A stretch of DNA of 64,000 bases from contig OX424560.1 in NCBI GenBank assembly GCA_949152475.1, forward strand, positions 39,749,719 through 39,813,718. Direction: 5' to 3'. The stretch comes from Terebella lapidaria (lineage: Eukaryota > Annelida > Polychaeta > Terebellida > Terebellidae). A program made the translations under genes and the position numbers. Below are positions 34,776 to 47,700 of the stretch, one piece after another; within the stretch, counting starts at the first letter, position 1; each line of letters begins with the position of its first letter. The notes below the pieces were generated by a model. It was given only the letters and a program-made list of their open reading frames with translations. It did not search any database and was not told the DNA's origin.

Positions 34776-36377
34776 TCCCCCGAACAAAGTTCGGCGGATA
34801 CTATGGATTTACGATCGTCGCGCCGCCGCCGCGTCCGCGTCCGCAGACACTTTCTTGTGAACGCGCTACAGCTTACAAATCTGAACCGATTTTGATAATA
34901 TTTTATATGGACATGACTTATGGTGAGATCTCAACACCTATCGATTTTGGTTGCCATAGCAACCAAAATAGCCGATTGGCGTAACATTTTGTGCTCAAAT
35001 TAGCCTGTTTAACACACATGGGTTGTGAACGCTCTACGGGTGGGAGTTTTCGATGAATGATGATGAAATCGCACAGGCTCAATGAGAAAGACCATCACAC
35101 GAAACCTATTGTTTTTCAAAATGATCGAATAAATATTAATAAGTTTGAGAGGTTAACTTATTACAACAACTAAAATGCCTACTTTGACATGTGTGATCAC
35201 TCCAATAACCTGTACTATGAAAGCAAATTGCACTTGATTCTTGTTCAGAATACAGAACTGATGTTTTTGGTGAAAACAGAACAATATTACATTGGTTAAC
35301 ATTGGTTTTACTAGTTAAGTCTATTATTGACCACAATAAAAATAGTTAAGATGAGAAACATTTATTATTTAGCTCAACAAGGCAAAGGTTTTGTCCAGTA
35401 GAGATTTCACAGGTGTAACCGAATAAGTTAACATTATTTTCACTAGTTAAGTCTATTATTGACCACAATAAAAATAGTTAAGACAAGAAACATTTATTAT
35501 TGGGCTCAACAAGGTAAAGCTTCTGTGCAGTAGAGATTTCATGGCTGTAGCCGAATAAGTTAACATCATTTTTACTAGTTAAGTCTATTAATGACCTCAA
35601 GAAAAATAGTTAAGACAAGAAACATTTATTATTGAGCTCAACAATTTGAAAGTTTTGTCCAATAGAGATTTCATGGGTGTAACCGGATAAGTTAACACTA
35701 TTTTTACCATTAAAGTCAATTTTTACTTTGAATTTCAACTTGAAACCAAGTTTGGCACATATTATGAATTAAAATATAATTTATGGTGAAAAAATCGATC
35801 TGGCTCCAATTTCGTCATCGTGAAATGCAGTTTCGATAAACTTTTACTTGAATTCCAGCTCGAAACCAAGTTTGGCACATAATTATTATGAATTAAAATT
35901 TAAATTATGGTGAAAAGTTTGATCTTGCGCCTATTTCGTCATCTTGAAATGTAGTTTTGGTCAACTTTTACTTTGAATTTCAACTTGGAACCAAGTTTGG
36001 CATATAGTATGAGTTGAAATATGACTTATGCATGTTATGGTGAAAAGTTCGATCTGGCTCCAATTTAGTAATCTTGAAATGCAGTTTTTGTCAACTTTTG
36101 CTTGAATTTCAACTTGGAACCAAGTTTGTCAAATATTCTGAGTTGAAGTATAACTTTAGGTGAAAACTTTTATCTGGCTGTAATTTCGTTATTTTATCGA
36201 ACATGTCGAAATGGAAATTCGTATGCAGTGATTTCAGTGGTGATCTTGAATTCGACCTTCAATAAGCTTGAAAGGTTTCACACTCACAATGTACATCAGT
36301 GATATATTTGGGGCAACAGGGATGATAGGGCTACGGGGGATACACCCAAGCGGTCGTAGGCGACCGGAAGCATCTAG
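34776..36377 (+). mobile_element. Canonical non-autonomous Helitron with tandem-repeat core (family A)
   Basis: It starts TCCCCCGAACAAAGTTCGG after an A and ends GCATCTAG before a T, the A|TC...CTAG|T rule of Helitrons. A 6-bp stem with 4-base loop (CGGTCG-TAGG-CGACCG, 36351-36366) stands 11 nt before the end. The core has about four units carrying TTAACATTATTTTCACTAG..AAACATTTATTATT (35150-35700), then about four units of AACTTTTACTTGAATTTCAA..CTGGCTCCAATTTCGTC (35700-36200). No Rep/helicase frame is present. Related pieces lie at 42157-42400, 43412-44767 and 62262-63574. Confidence 0.9.
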
Positions 36378-39300
36378 TTCTTCTTATCCCATTGTACTAA
36401 TCTGGAACCTACCTCGATCAGCTCTTCCAGTCTAAAACAAATACGATCGCGAGAAGGTCCAAAGTTTGATGAGTAACACTCGAGACATGGACACCGAACG
36501 TTATGATATTATCAGGGCTCGCATGGACAAACTTACACCATTCATTACATAGGACAGATTATTAAAACATACTCAAATAATAAAAAAAAATATGTACCTC
36601 AAAACTGAAATTAGTAATGTTTATTTCTTTTGTGTGGTATCGTATATGATGTAGATTTGGCTGTTCCGAAATATTATTATGTACGCTATTATATTTTGAA
36701 CGAGGTGCTCTTTATATCATTTTGATGCACATTTATGTGCAATTAATATGATGTATATGTTTACTCGATATAACATCGAACCAGGATTTAATGTTGTTTA
36801 ATTTTTCTAACACCAGTGCCACTGCAGCTGGTGGCGCACACACACGAAACATATTTAGCGAATACCGGTAAGTTATTACATGTATATACAAAACTTACTT
36901 TACTGAACTTCGGTATTGTATACATTTTAGCTGTGAGTGATTTATGACTAATATTTATTTTGCATAATAAAATATACCATTTGCATATCATCATGTGATG
37001 TACTGTGTCCCACAGCGTGGATCTTATCGGCACCAAATAGTGTTCTTTCTGCCGGGTAGGGGCATACAACTCAATCCCCATTGTCTGCGCATACATGACA
37101 TATAGTCATGATCTTATTTACCACATCATCTATCACACAATGATTAGAGTAAAGTAAAACAATAGTTCATTTGCATCAAACGTTTATTTCTCTTCTACAT
37201 TGCACAATTAATTGATGGACACAATTGCAATGATTCATGAAAACCTGTCTCCTTGCAGTACATGTAACTTTGTGGTATACATGCCAATGAACATGAAATA
37301 TTACTGTGTTGAGGTAAAAAAAATACTAGTAACAGTTAAGATTTGAATGAAGCTATGATGATTTCTCAGTTCAACTGAATACAACACGACTTCGATTGGA
37401 CAAACCTCTCCTCGGAACATTTAGTGATCTTTTTTTTTCTTCATTAAAACAAAGTATGATAAAGAATATAAGCGCCCTAAGTTGATGTTTTCGTTGACTG
37501 ATGTAGTGTTTTAGTCTTGTAAAACTCTCGTAAATTTGCCAACCCAGAATAAACGTTAGAATGGATCTCAAGAGTTCGATAAACCTGTACAAAGCTACCC
37601 TCGACTTTCTGAGCCTGGGAGAACAAACTGGTTTTCTCTTCAGACTCCAGACCCAGGCTCGTGTCGAGAGGTTTATGTTCAATTCTGTTGCTTTTTCGAG
37701 CTTAACTCGTGGTTATACAATGGTAATATTGGACCTGAAAGTGTATGCTTTTACTACAGAACTCCTCTTTCTCATACACACACTAACACTGTTTTGTTTA
37801 GCATTAAATATGCAATATTCCACACTATATCTTATCAATATATATTTATCACCATGTTTTATTATATTTGAGGTTTTGCTGGGAGTGGTAACATTCTCCA
37901 CCATTGCTTAGTGTCTATACTGAGCTATATTTTTTTATAGGTAGATCTAAAGTCTACAAAATGTCAGAAGCCTCGGGAAACTTGCTGGGTATCACTTCTG
38001 GACTTTATGCTATTCCATGAAGCACTGCCTTCTCCCAATAGGACGTAAACCTGTCGGCGATTGCCTGATATAGAGTCTGATACTCACAAATCCGAGGCAT
38101 AAACGTGGGCAATCTCTCATGCTTTGCTTTGTTCTGATAATCCAACAAATTTTGGATTATCAATTGGTATAGAAGAATCCAAATGTTAAACAGTCACACA
38201 CATATATATCATGAGATAATATGAAGCTAGAATTCTGAAATCAACGACATTTTTTTTGCATAATATTTGACGTTGTAAGTATACTTCACGTTCAGAACAC
38301 TTCTGGATCCTGCCTTAAGCAAGTTTCACAGATTTCGCATCTGGATTTAAAATGTGGTGTTTTGTTGAATTATTTACTGGGTATCGCCGATTCCAGACTA
38401 CGTTACTCAGACATCTGGCAAAGTAGATATTAGTGTACAATTTTTCATATGCCTGGATTAATGCATTTTTGTTGCATGGAATAAATTACCGGCATGTGTG
38501 TTTTTGAATGGTTCATCAAACAGACATTTACATGTGTGGTAATGTGTGTATTCAATCGTGGTATTCATGAGGTTTCCCTTGTGCCTTCATTGTCCGTCGT
38601 GTACAGAATACCTCTTGGAGGTGACTCCCTTAGTACGTGTATTTTATGTTCTTATCCCAATGCCTGGAGTCCCAGACAGTCCAAAAACTCATTTGGAACA
38701 TGATATCACTCGCCCTAACAGCCACACTGAGAGCTGTGGGTGGGCTGTAAACTGATCACTTATAACAAGAACTTTACGTCACAGGTGTGGTCCGGGTCTG
38801 ATATTCTGTCTGAAATCTGGTATTCTGGTGCCAGGAGGCAATATCGTTTTGATGTGAGTTTTGATCAACAGTTGCTTGAATATTCATATGGTTTGAATAT
38901 ATTTCAGACCATTTCCAATCACACGTAGACATTGGGAGAGGAATATTGTTTATTATGTGAAATAAAGAAGACACGAAAATACATATTTACATCACACACA
39001 GCGTTCGTATTTCCAGAGTGTTGTTTATTTTGGAATTTGTATCGTGCGCATGTGCAGAATTTTACCTTCATTCTGAAGAGCTGTGTTCATCAAACATTCA
39101 AATTCATAGATACATACATATATACATATTCATTATTATACATTAACTGCTGCTGTCATAGATTTCATTGTGCAAAACTATTTCATTATGTTGAAATGTT
39201 GGAATAAGATCCAACCATTTGAAAGCTCTATATTCGGACAAAATTGTCCCTAAAAATGTACCATTGCACAAATGAAAGCCAGAAAACTGTAATAACCCCA

Positions 39301-40690
39301 GGAGTGAGCAGGTATTTGTTGATGGTTACCTGCTTAGTAACAACTACCCACTACACCTGGAGCGTGGTGCACAGTGATCGATCGGGTAATTAGCATTAAA
39401 ACTAAAGTAAACCAGTGCGAGAATGCTTTCCAGTGCAATAGAAGTAAATAAATCAATTAGTCGGTATTCAGCGTACAGAAAACTTCCTTTCTGTGCTGTA
39501 TTTCATCTTATTATGCTTCTATTTTTCCCAAGGTCATCCTTTCTTCTTGTACAATCTTATACAGTCAATGCACTGTAATTTATACATATACCTGTTCGGG
39601 TTTCGCAATCAACAACAATAACAATTTTATATTGACCTCTGCATTATGCTTTGCACATTATAATGGGGGTGATGGGGTTGCCAGAGAACATGATTTACCG
39701 GCAGTGGATGAAGTGGAGATCCTGACCACGTGAATTGAGCTACATGAGTTGCTTGTAATTTTGAACTGCGTGCAACATACATCGACTATGTTTAACAGGG
39801 CAAATTCTCATAATTCCATTCACATTCCATTCCATTCGACAAAAAAAGCATATATTTGTCGTGTGCATCTACATTCAACTATTTGCACTTTGGAGAACTA
39901 ACATCTCTACACAAGCCTATATTGACATGGGAAAAGGGTAAGTGCTGTGTTGTAGACCATCGCCTTTTGAAAGCTCTCTTCACTGAACGAAATGATCATT
40001 TTACATCCCAGGCATGCCTGCTGAGGTTTCAGAGTCCTGCAGTTTGCTAGACAGTGTTGATGTTATAGGTAAATAGGTAAACAAACCTCAAGTATGGACT
40101 TTTCTGACCCCATAGCAACTACAGCAGCAGTCGTAGCTAGGGCCTGGGCGGGGATAAAGATAGTCTTACATGACTTGTAAGGTGGAACATGTTAAATGTG
40201 ACTCAATCGGATGTGATTAGTTTGATTAAATTATAGTATCTACCTTTGGATCAAGATTCGGACGTATGAATTAGTTTTCATCAGCCTTGGATTACTTTGA
40301 ATAAAATTAGAAATATAAATGTTTTATAGTAGAAACATACGTGTGCCAGTGTGACACAGCAGACATATATTATATATCGTCTAGACCTCTACGAATGTTT
40401 CTCATCACCCAACTGTTTATCATCTACCATACTATCTCAGTCTGTACCACGCAGGGACTATGAGGGAGAATTTACCGCATGACAGCGACCATAATTCTCA
40501 GATAGGGACTTATCTATGTTACCTTAACATCGTGTAGATTGAGGTCAAGGTCATTCCGGCATCGTGTATAGTTACACCTATATATGTTTCCAAGACATAC
40601 ACAAACGGTCAATATTTGATGGATACAAAACTGGCTCACTAAACTTCAGTTTTGTATCAACTTGAGCTGTGATTAATCTTTTATTGGTTA
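36378..40690. other. Long intergenic stretch, no gene supported
   Basis: More than 4 kb of AT-rich sequence. Overlapping frames of about 100 codons at 37371-37682 and 37561-37911 have no recognised features. One imperfect hairpin (37600-37668) is noted separately. It could hold distal promoter elements of the SET gene. Confidence 0.35.
37600..37668. other. Imperfect stem-loop, 15 paired bases
   Basis: CTCGAC and GAGCCTGGG (37600-37619) pair with CCCAGGCTC and GTCGAG (37652-37668) across a loop of about 32 bases. It could be a structured RNA or a small foldback. No TSD was seen. Confidence 0.35.
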
Positions 40691-40698
40691 GTTATATT

Positions 40699-40875
40699 TA
40701 GCCCTAAAATATGATCTACTAGTAATAATTGCTCATCCGTTTTATATCGTTGCTTTTATGTTGACAACCAACGGTTGTCTACTTTATATATCGATGTTTT
40801 GACAACCATTGGTTGACAATATAAAAACATCGATCTGAAGCAGACAAGCAATTATTAGGTCATATTTTAGGGCTA
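40699..40875. mobile_element. 177-bp hAT-type MITE
   Basis: TIRs TAGCCCTAAAATATGA and its inverse (right end TCATATTTTAGGGCTA). An exact 8-bp duplication, GTTATATT, flanks it at 40691-40698 and 40876-40883, as in hAT elements. The interior holds a second foldback (ATCGATGTTTTGACAACC against its inverse). Confidence 0.88.
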
Positions 40876-40999
40876 GTTATATTGAATAAGATGAAATACC
40901 ATGGGGCATATCATGTCTCAGCCTCAATCGGATCAGAGGTCGAATATGACCTGCACAGACCGCTGGCTACAAGACCACAACCACCCGAACTTAGATGAC

Positions 41000-41027
41000 A
41001 TATATATATATATATATATATATATAG
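41000..41027. repeat. AT dinucleotide microsatellite
   Basis: An uninterrupted (AT)n run about 730 bp upstream of the SET gene start codon. Confidence 0.85.
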
Positions 41028-41041
41028 ATTTACATAGGCAG

Positions 41042-41124
41042 CATTAGGTCAAATTCAATTTGACCTAATGTCGGAAATCCACTACATAAGCGATAGTATA
41101 GCATTAGGTCAATTTGACCTAATG
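41042..41124. promoter_or_regulatory. Two AGGTCA inverted repeats, one a perfect IR3
   Basis: 41042-41070 pairs CATTAGGTCAAATT with its inverse. 41102-41124 is a perfect 23-bp palindrome that contains AGGTCA-ATT-TGACCT (41106-41120), the consensus spacing of an estrogen-type nuclear-receptor element. They lie about 640-710 bp upstream of the SET gene ATG. Regulatory use is inference. Confidence 0.5.
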
Positions 41125-41757
41125 TTTGACAGATCGATACTCCGATTGAAAATGAATTTGTCAAACATACTCAACCTGAAATTCTTTATTGTTTGTCGCT
41201 TAATCTTGCGCATGTGATCTTGGACTGACTCGCGCGATTTTCAGTGGTTTATGGCATGCTATTGTTGAACATCATATGATTTACAGTGCATATTCTACCA
41301 TCGTGTGTTATTTTTCTAAATGACCCTATATATTGATTACAACGGGAGAATAAGTCATTAATGGTCCTGGAAAGTCAGGTAGGTGGGCTAGAAACTAAAT
41401 ATAATACATGCTGAAAATAAGAGAAAAAAATATATTTTTCATTGACATCGTGCACCGTGCTTCGGTGAACTGTAGCGCCACAGGAGGTGAATGAATCACG
41501 GAATTCTATATTGAACTCGGACAACGTAAAGCTTTCTTCCTATCTATGTATAACTCATACCAGACACTTTTATAAACTTATTAACGATATTATAGCATAT
41601 GCCATTTTATAAGCACAAGTCCTGACTGTTAATTCGATACTATATTATATTGATTGACGCCGGTTCCGGTGCGTGTGTGTCCGTGTTTTGCTAGGCTCGA
41701 GCACGGCTTGACCTTGACCTTGTGAGTCCTTGCGCTGAACTTCAAGTGACGGGTGAT

Positions 41758-44700
41758 ATGCCTGGTCGGACAAATGTAAGTATACTCTGGTAGATCTACT
41801 AAATTATCTTAACAGTTGTTAAATCAACAGTCAGACAGTCCCCGTATGGCACCCGGTTAGGCCTAGATAGATCTAGATTTTCCATGTTTTGGATTGGCAG
41901 TGTTGGGATCGGACTCCAATTGGGCGAAAATAGGTGATAGATCTAGATCATGATAGATCTAGATGACTACGGCTGTATTAGATCTAGCCAAACTGCACCA
42001 GTGATCGGACACTGAAACGTTGTTGATGCTATATTATGAGAAAATTAAATAAATATAGTTTCATCGGAACTAGACACTAGTGTTCCACATATACACATTT
42101 ATATAGCCTATTAGGCCCTATTTATACATGTTCACAAATAATTAAATAAATATTAACTAGACGCTCTCCGGTCGCTGTCAAACGCGTGGGTGTATTCCCC
42201 TAAGCCCCATGATCCGTGTCGCCCAGAACGATAGATGTATGCCCAGGTGCATTATTAATTTCTTCAATGACATCAATACCATTACAACCGCAAAGAAGCT
42301 TTTCCTTGCCGAGTTCAATAATAAATGTTTCTCACCTTAACTATTTTTTTTTTATTGTACTCAATAATAGACTTAACTAGCAAAATTCAGTGAGATAAGG
42401 GTAAGGTTAGCCTGAACGTTACTGGGAGTGTTCATTGTTTGCCGCTCCCCAAAGGGTTGAGCCCCGATGACTCGGGTAGGGCTGTAGCCAGGGTTTTATA
42501 CCCGGCTAGTCTGAGTACAACTAAACTAAACTAACTAAAATAAAATGATTCATTTTCGTTTTGAAATTGAAAGTATGGATCAGGGGTTGCATAGATATGA
42601 TTATATTTTTATTTGAGATGTGGTTAGGCCTACATGATTGATCAATATTTATCATTTAGGGCCGGGTCCATGGCTGGATCAGCACAAGTACAAATTTCAT
42701 AACTCGAGTAGATCTACTTGAGTGTTGTGACTCGACTCGTAACCGAGTACTCGTATCAAATTCCCAACATTTGCAAAAAGTTTGAAATAGATCTAAATCG
42801 TCACTTCACTCGAAAATGAGCCAAACTACGAGGATCAAAATATTTGAAATCCGATTATTGTACTGTTATTGGCACAAAACCTTCAGTGTATCGGTCGACC
42901 TGAATGAGGTACCTACATGAAAATTGGTACCATATGCATCCCAATAGAAGCACATGCCCTGATAGAAAAGTGCCCCCTCTTTTGCAGAAACTTCACTTTA
43001 TAACCATGGTAACTGTCTTCAGTTTAATAGCAAGGTCTTCTGTTGTTTTAAACATCAAATCTGGGCGATGTTTACAAAATTAACACATAAAAAACTGTAT
43101 AGGCATTACATCAATGATTTCCTGACTTTTACATATTTAGGTCTTCCCCATTAGGACCAATACGGAAACCAGAAACTACTTATTCCTAAAGATTTGTGAA
43201 ATACAATGAATACTGCTGAGCTGACTGCACAGATCTACAGACTGCAGTTATCATGGTTATCAAAATCTGGTTTCAGAAAATGCCCAGGAAGCGAAGACAC
43301 AATACACCTGATGTGGGTCAGCTCCATAGGGTAAGTTCATGTTATCATGGTAAATTGGTTATCATGGTTATTTCTGTTCATGTTGTGTGAATTCTGTGCT
43401 GATAAATTTTATCCCCCGAACAAAATTCGGCGGATACTAGTACCATGGATTTGCGATCGTCGGATTCGTCGCGCCGCCGCCTTAGACACTTTCTTGTGAA
43501 CACTCTGCAGATTGCAAATCTCAACCAATTCTAATATTTTTAGGTTACCGGACCTATGGTCCAATAACCTATTGCCGTGGCGTTGCGTCCGTCGTCCATC
43601 CGTCGTCGTCGGCGGCGTCGTCGTCGTCGTCCGTCCACATTTTTATCTTTAGAGTTTACGGTCCAATCTTTCTGAGAATTTGGGAAAAGATACCTTAAAA
43701 TAATTTGAGAAGGGGGTATTTTTTAGTTTTTTGATTTTTTTTTTTTTTCAAAATGGCGACCGTTTTCGTCGAAAAACAGTCAATTTTGAACTTTGACGGC
43801 CATTTTCTCAAAAACTGTCTGATCAGTTTTGAGTTTTTGGTTCCAAAAGATTCCCCTCATATACCTCTGTGATATGTATAAGTTTGGTTGCCCTTGAATC
43901 GCCGGTCTCCATGTGGCGGCCATTTTGAATTTTTGACGAGTCGGCGAAAAACAATTTGTTCGCCCCAGCTCGCATTACTATCCATTTTGGGCCATTTCTA
44001 GGCAAAAAAAAAATTTCACCCTTTGAAAAAAATTTTGGACTTGAAGAAAAATTTCGGCACTTTTTTCCTTCATAATGGGAGCTGTCAGGACTGTACTCCT
44101 AGAACGCCTGAAGATAGAGCTTAGAAATTGGCACTTTCAAATGGGAAATCATATATGGCGACTTGTGTGGTGACCTTGAATTTGACCTTCGATGACCTTG
44201 AAAGGTCAAAACAGCCATTTTGGTGTCAAAAAATGCCCAGATTTGCCTCTATAGATGAAATGCTTGCAGATAGAGCTCATGTTTGCATTATGAACATGTA
44301 GGAAGACATATATGGCACAACTAATGATGACCTTGAACTTGACGCCAGATGACCTTGAGTGCCAAATGTCTGACTCGGAATGTGTAAATTGACCCGAGCG
44401 GCCTTAAAGATTCCACCCAGATATATCTTTGTATTATGAACATATAGAATATCAAATGCCGCACACATACATCTAATGGTGACATCGAAGTTCACACGGA
44501 TGACCTTGATTGGTAAATCTCAATATCATATGTTCACACTGCGAACCTTGATTGGTAAATCTCAAGGTCTGTTACCTGCCAATGCTGCCATGGCCAAACT
44601 TAAAATTGTCCGGTAACCTGTCTTACCCTTTGGGCTAATTTTTATGTGGACATATCTCATGTATCTCCTCACATGCTCTGTCCTCTGACATCATGGACAT

Positions 44701-47700
44701 GATAAGCATGGTAGTATCAAGACACCTAGCGGCTTTGGTTGCCATAGCAAAACAGGCTACAGCTAAATTAGGTTACCGGACCTATGGTCCGATAACCTAT
44801 TGGCATGGCATTGCGTCCGTCGTCCGTCGTCGTCGTCCACATTTTTATCTTTTTTGTTTACGGGCGAATTTTTCTGAAATTTTGCACAAAAATACTTAAA
44901 AATAATTCAAGAAGGAGTTATTTTTTAGTTTTTAGGTTACCGGACCTATGGTCCGATAACCTATTGGCATGGCGTTGCGTCCGTCGTCCGGCGTCCGTCG
45001 TCCGTCCGTCCGTCGTCCGTCCGTTCACATTTTTATCTTTAAAGTATATGGTCCGATCTTTCTGAAATTTTGCACAAAAATACCTAAAAATATTTCCAGG
45101 AAAGGTTTTTTTTAGTTTTCTGATTTCCGCATTTTTTTCAAAATGGCGGCCATTTTCGACAAAAAATGCCTGATTTTGGACTTTGGCGGCCATTCTCTCA
45201 AAATCTGTTCAGTAACTTTTTTTCTTTTTGATACATAACACTCCTCATATGTACCCTTGTAACATGTATAAATTTCGTTGCGCTTGAATGGCTCGAAGTG
45301 GGCCATTTTGGCCCAAACTCGGCCCAAAGGGGACTTTCCCATGTTAAATTCTCCTATGCTTTATAATGGGACACATGAAGCCTAATATCTCACTTAATAT
45401 TTAGATTAGAGACTAGGAATCAATTGTGGACATATAGGAAATGATGTATGCTGAATATTCTCATGACCTTGAATTTGACCTCTGACCTCGGTTTCAAGGT
45501 CAGAGCACAAAATGTCTATCGACTTTACAGCTTAGGAATCAATTGTGGACCTATAGGAAATGATAAATGCCGAATATTCTGATGACCTTGAATTTGACCT
45601 TTGACCTCATTTTCAAGGTCACAGGACAAAATGGCTAATATCTCACTTATTATCGATTTTACAGCTTAGGGATCAATTGTGGACATATAGGAAATGATAT
45701 ATGCTGAATATTCTCGTGACCTTGAATTTGACCTCTGACCTCGGTTTCAAGGTCAGAGCACAAAGTGTCTAATATCTCGCTTATTATCAACTTTACAGCT
45801 TAGGAATCAATTGTGGACATATAGGAAATGATATATGCCGAACAATCTGATGACCTTGAATTTGACGTTTGACGTCATTTTCAAGGTCACAGAACAAAAT
45901 GGCTAATATCTCACTTATTATCGATTTTACAGCTTAGGGATCAATTGTGGACATGAAGGAAATGATATATGCTGAATATTCCCGTGACCTTGAATTTGAC
46001 CTCTGACTTCAGTTTCAAGGTCAGAGCACAAAATGGCTAATATCTCGCCTATTATTGACTTTACAGCTTAGGAATCAATTGTGGACATATAGGAAATGAT
46101 ATATGCCGAATATTCTAATGAACTTGAATTTGACCTTTGACCTCATTTTCAAGGTCACAGGAAAAGTGGCTAATATCTCGCTTCTTATCGACTTTACAGC
46201 TTAGGAATCAATTATGAACATATAGGAAATGATATATGCAGATTATTACCATGACATTGAATTTGACCTTTGACCTCATTTTCAGGATCACAGGACAAAA
46301 TGGCTAATATATCGGTTTTTCTCGACTTTACAGCTTAGCAATCAATTGTGAACATATAGAAAATGATACATTCTGAACATTGGCATGACCTTGAACTTGA
46401 CCTTCGACCTCATTTTCAAGGTCGCAGGACAAAATGGCTAATATCTCGCTTATTATCGACTTTACAGTTTAGGAATCAATTATGAACATATAGGAAATGA
46501 TATATGCTGAACATTGCTATGACCTTGAATTTGACCCTTGACCTCATTTTCAAGGTCAGAGAACAAAATGGCTAATATCTCGCTTTTTCCCGACTTTACA
46601 GCTTAGCAGTCAATTGTGAACATATAGAAAATGATATATTCTGAACATTGTCAGGACCTTGAACTTCACCTCTGGCCTAATTTTCAATGTCACAGGACAA
46701 AATGGCTAATAGCACGCTTATTATCTACTTTACAGCTTAGGAATCAATTATGAACAGATAGGAAATGATATATGCTGAATATTGCTATGACCTTGAATTC
46801 GACCTTTGACCTCATTTTCAAGGTCACAGGACATAATGGCTAATATCTCGCTTATTATTGACTTTACAGCTTAGGAATCAATTGTGGACATACTAGAAAT
46901 GACATACTGTATGCCGAATATTATCGTGTCCTTGAATTGACCAATAACCTTATTTTCAAGGTCACGGGACAAAATACTAATATCTGAAATATCTATTGTC
47001 CGGTAACCTTTCTTAGCCCTTGGGCTAATTTTTTGATTTTCACATTTTTTCCAAAATATCGGCCGTTTTCGACGAAAAATGTCTGATTTTGGACTTTGGC
47101 GGCCATTTCCTCAAAATCTGTTGAGTAACTTTTTTTTCTTTTTGATACATAACACTCCTCATATGTACTCCTATGATGTCTATAAATTTCGTTGCGCTCG
47201 AATCGCTCGAAGTGGGCCATTTTGGCCCAAATTGGCCCAAATGGGACTTTCCCATGTTAAATTATCCTATGCTTTATAATGGAACACATTATGCCTAGTA
47301 TCTCACTTAAAATTGAGATTAGAGACTAGGAATCAATTGTGGACATATAGGAAATGATATATGCTGAATATTCTCGTGACCTTGAATTTGACCTCTGACC
47401 TCAGTTTCAAGGTCAGAGCACAAAATGGCTTATATCTCACTTATTATTGACTCTACAGCTTAGGAATCAATTGTGGACATATAGGAAATGATATATGCTG
47501 AATATTCTGATGGCCTTGAATTTGACCTTTGACCCCATTTTCAAGGTCATAGTACAAAAATGGCTTATATCTCGCTTATTATCGACTCTTCAGCTTAGGA
47601 ATCAATTGTGGACATATAGGAAATGATATATACTGAATATTCTGATGACCTTAAATTTGACCTTTGACCCCATTTTCAAGGTCATAGGACAAAATGGCTA

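Noticed and set aside
37371-37911. Overlapping frames of about 100 codons on both strands
   Set aside because: No domain, no splice partners and AT-rich composition; likely chance.
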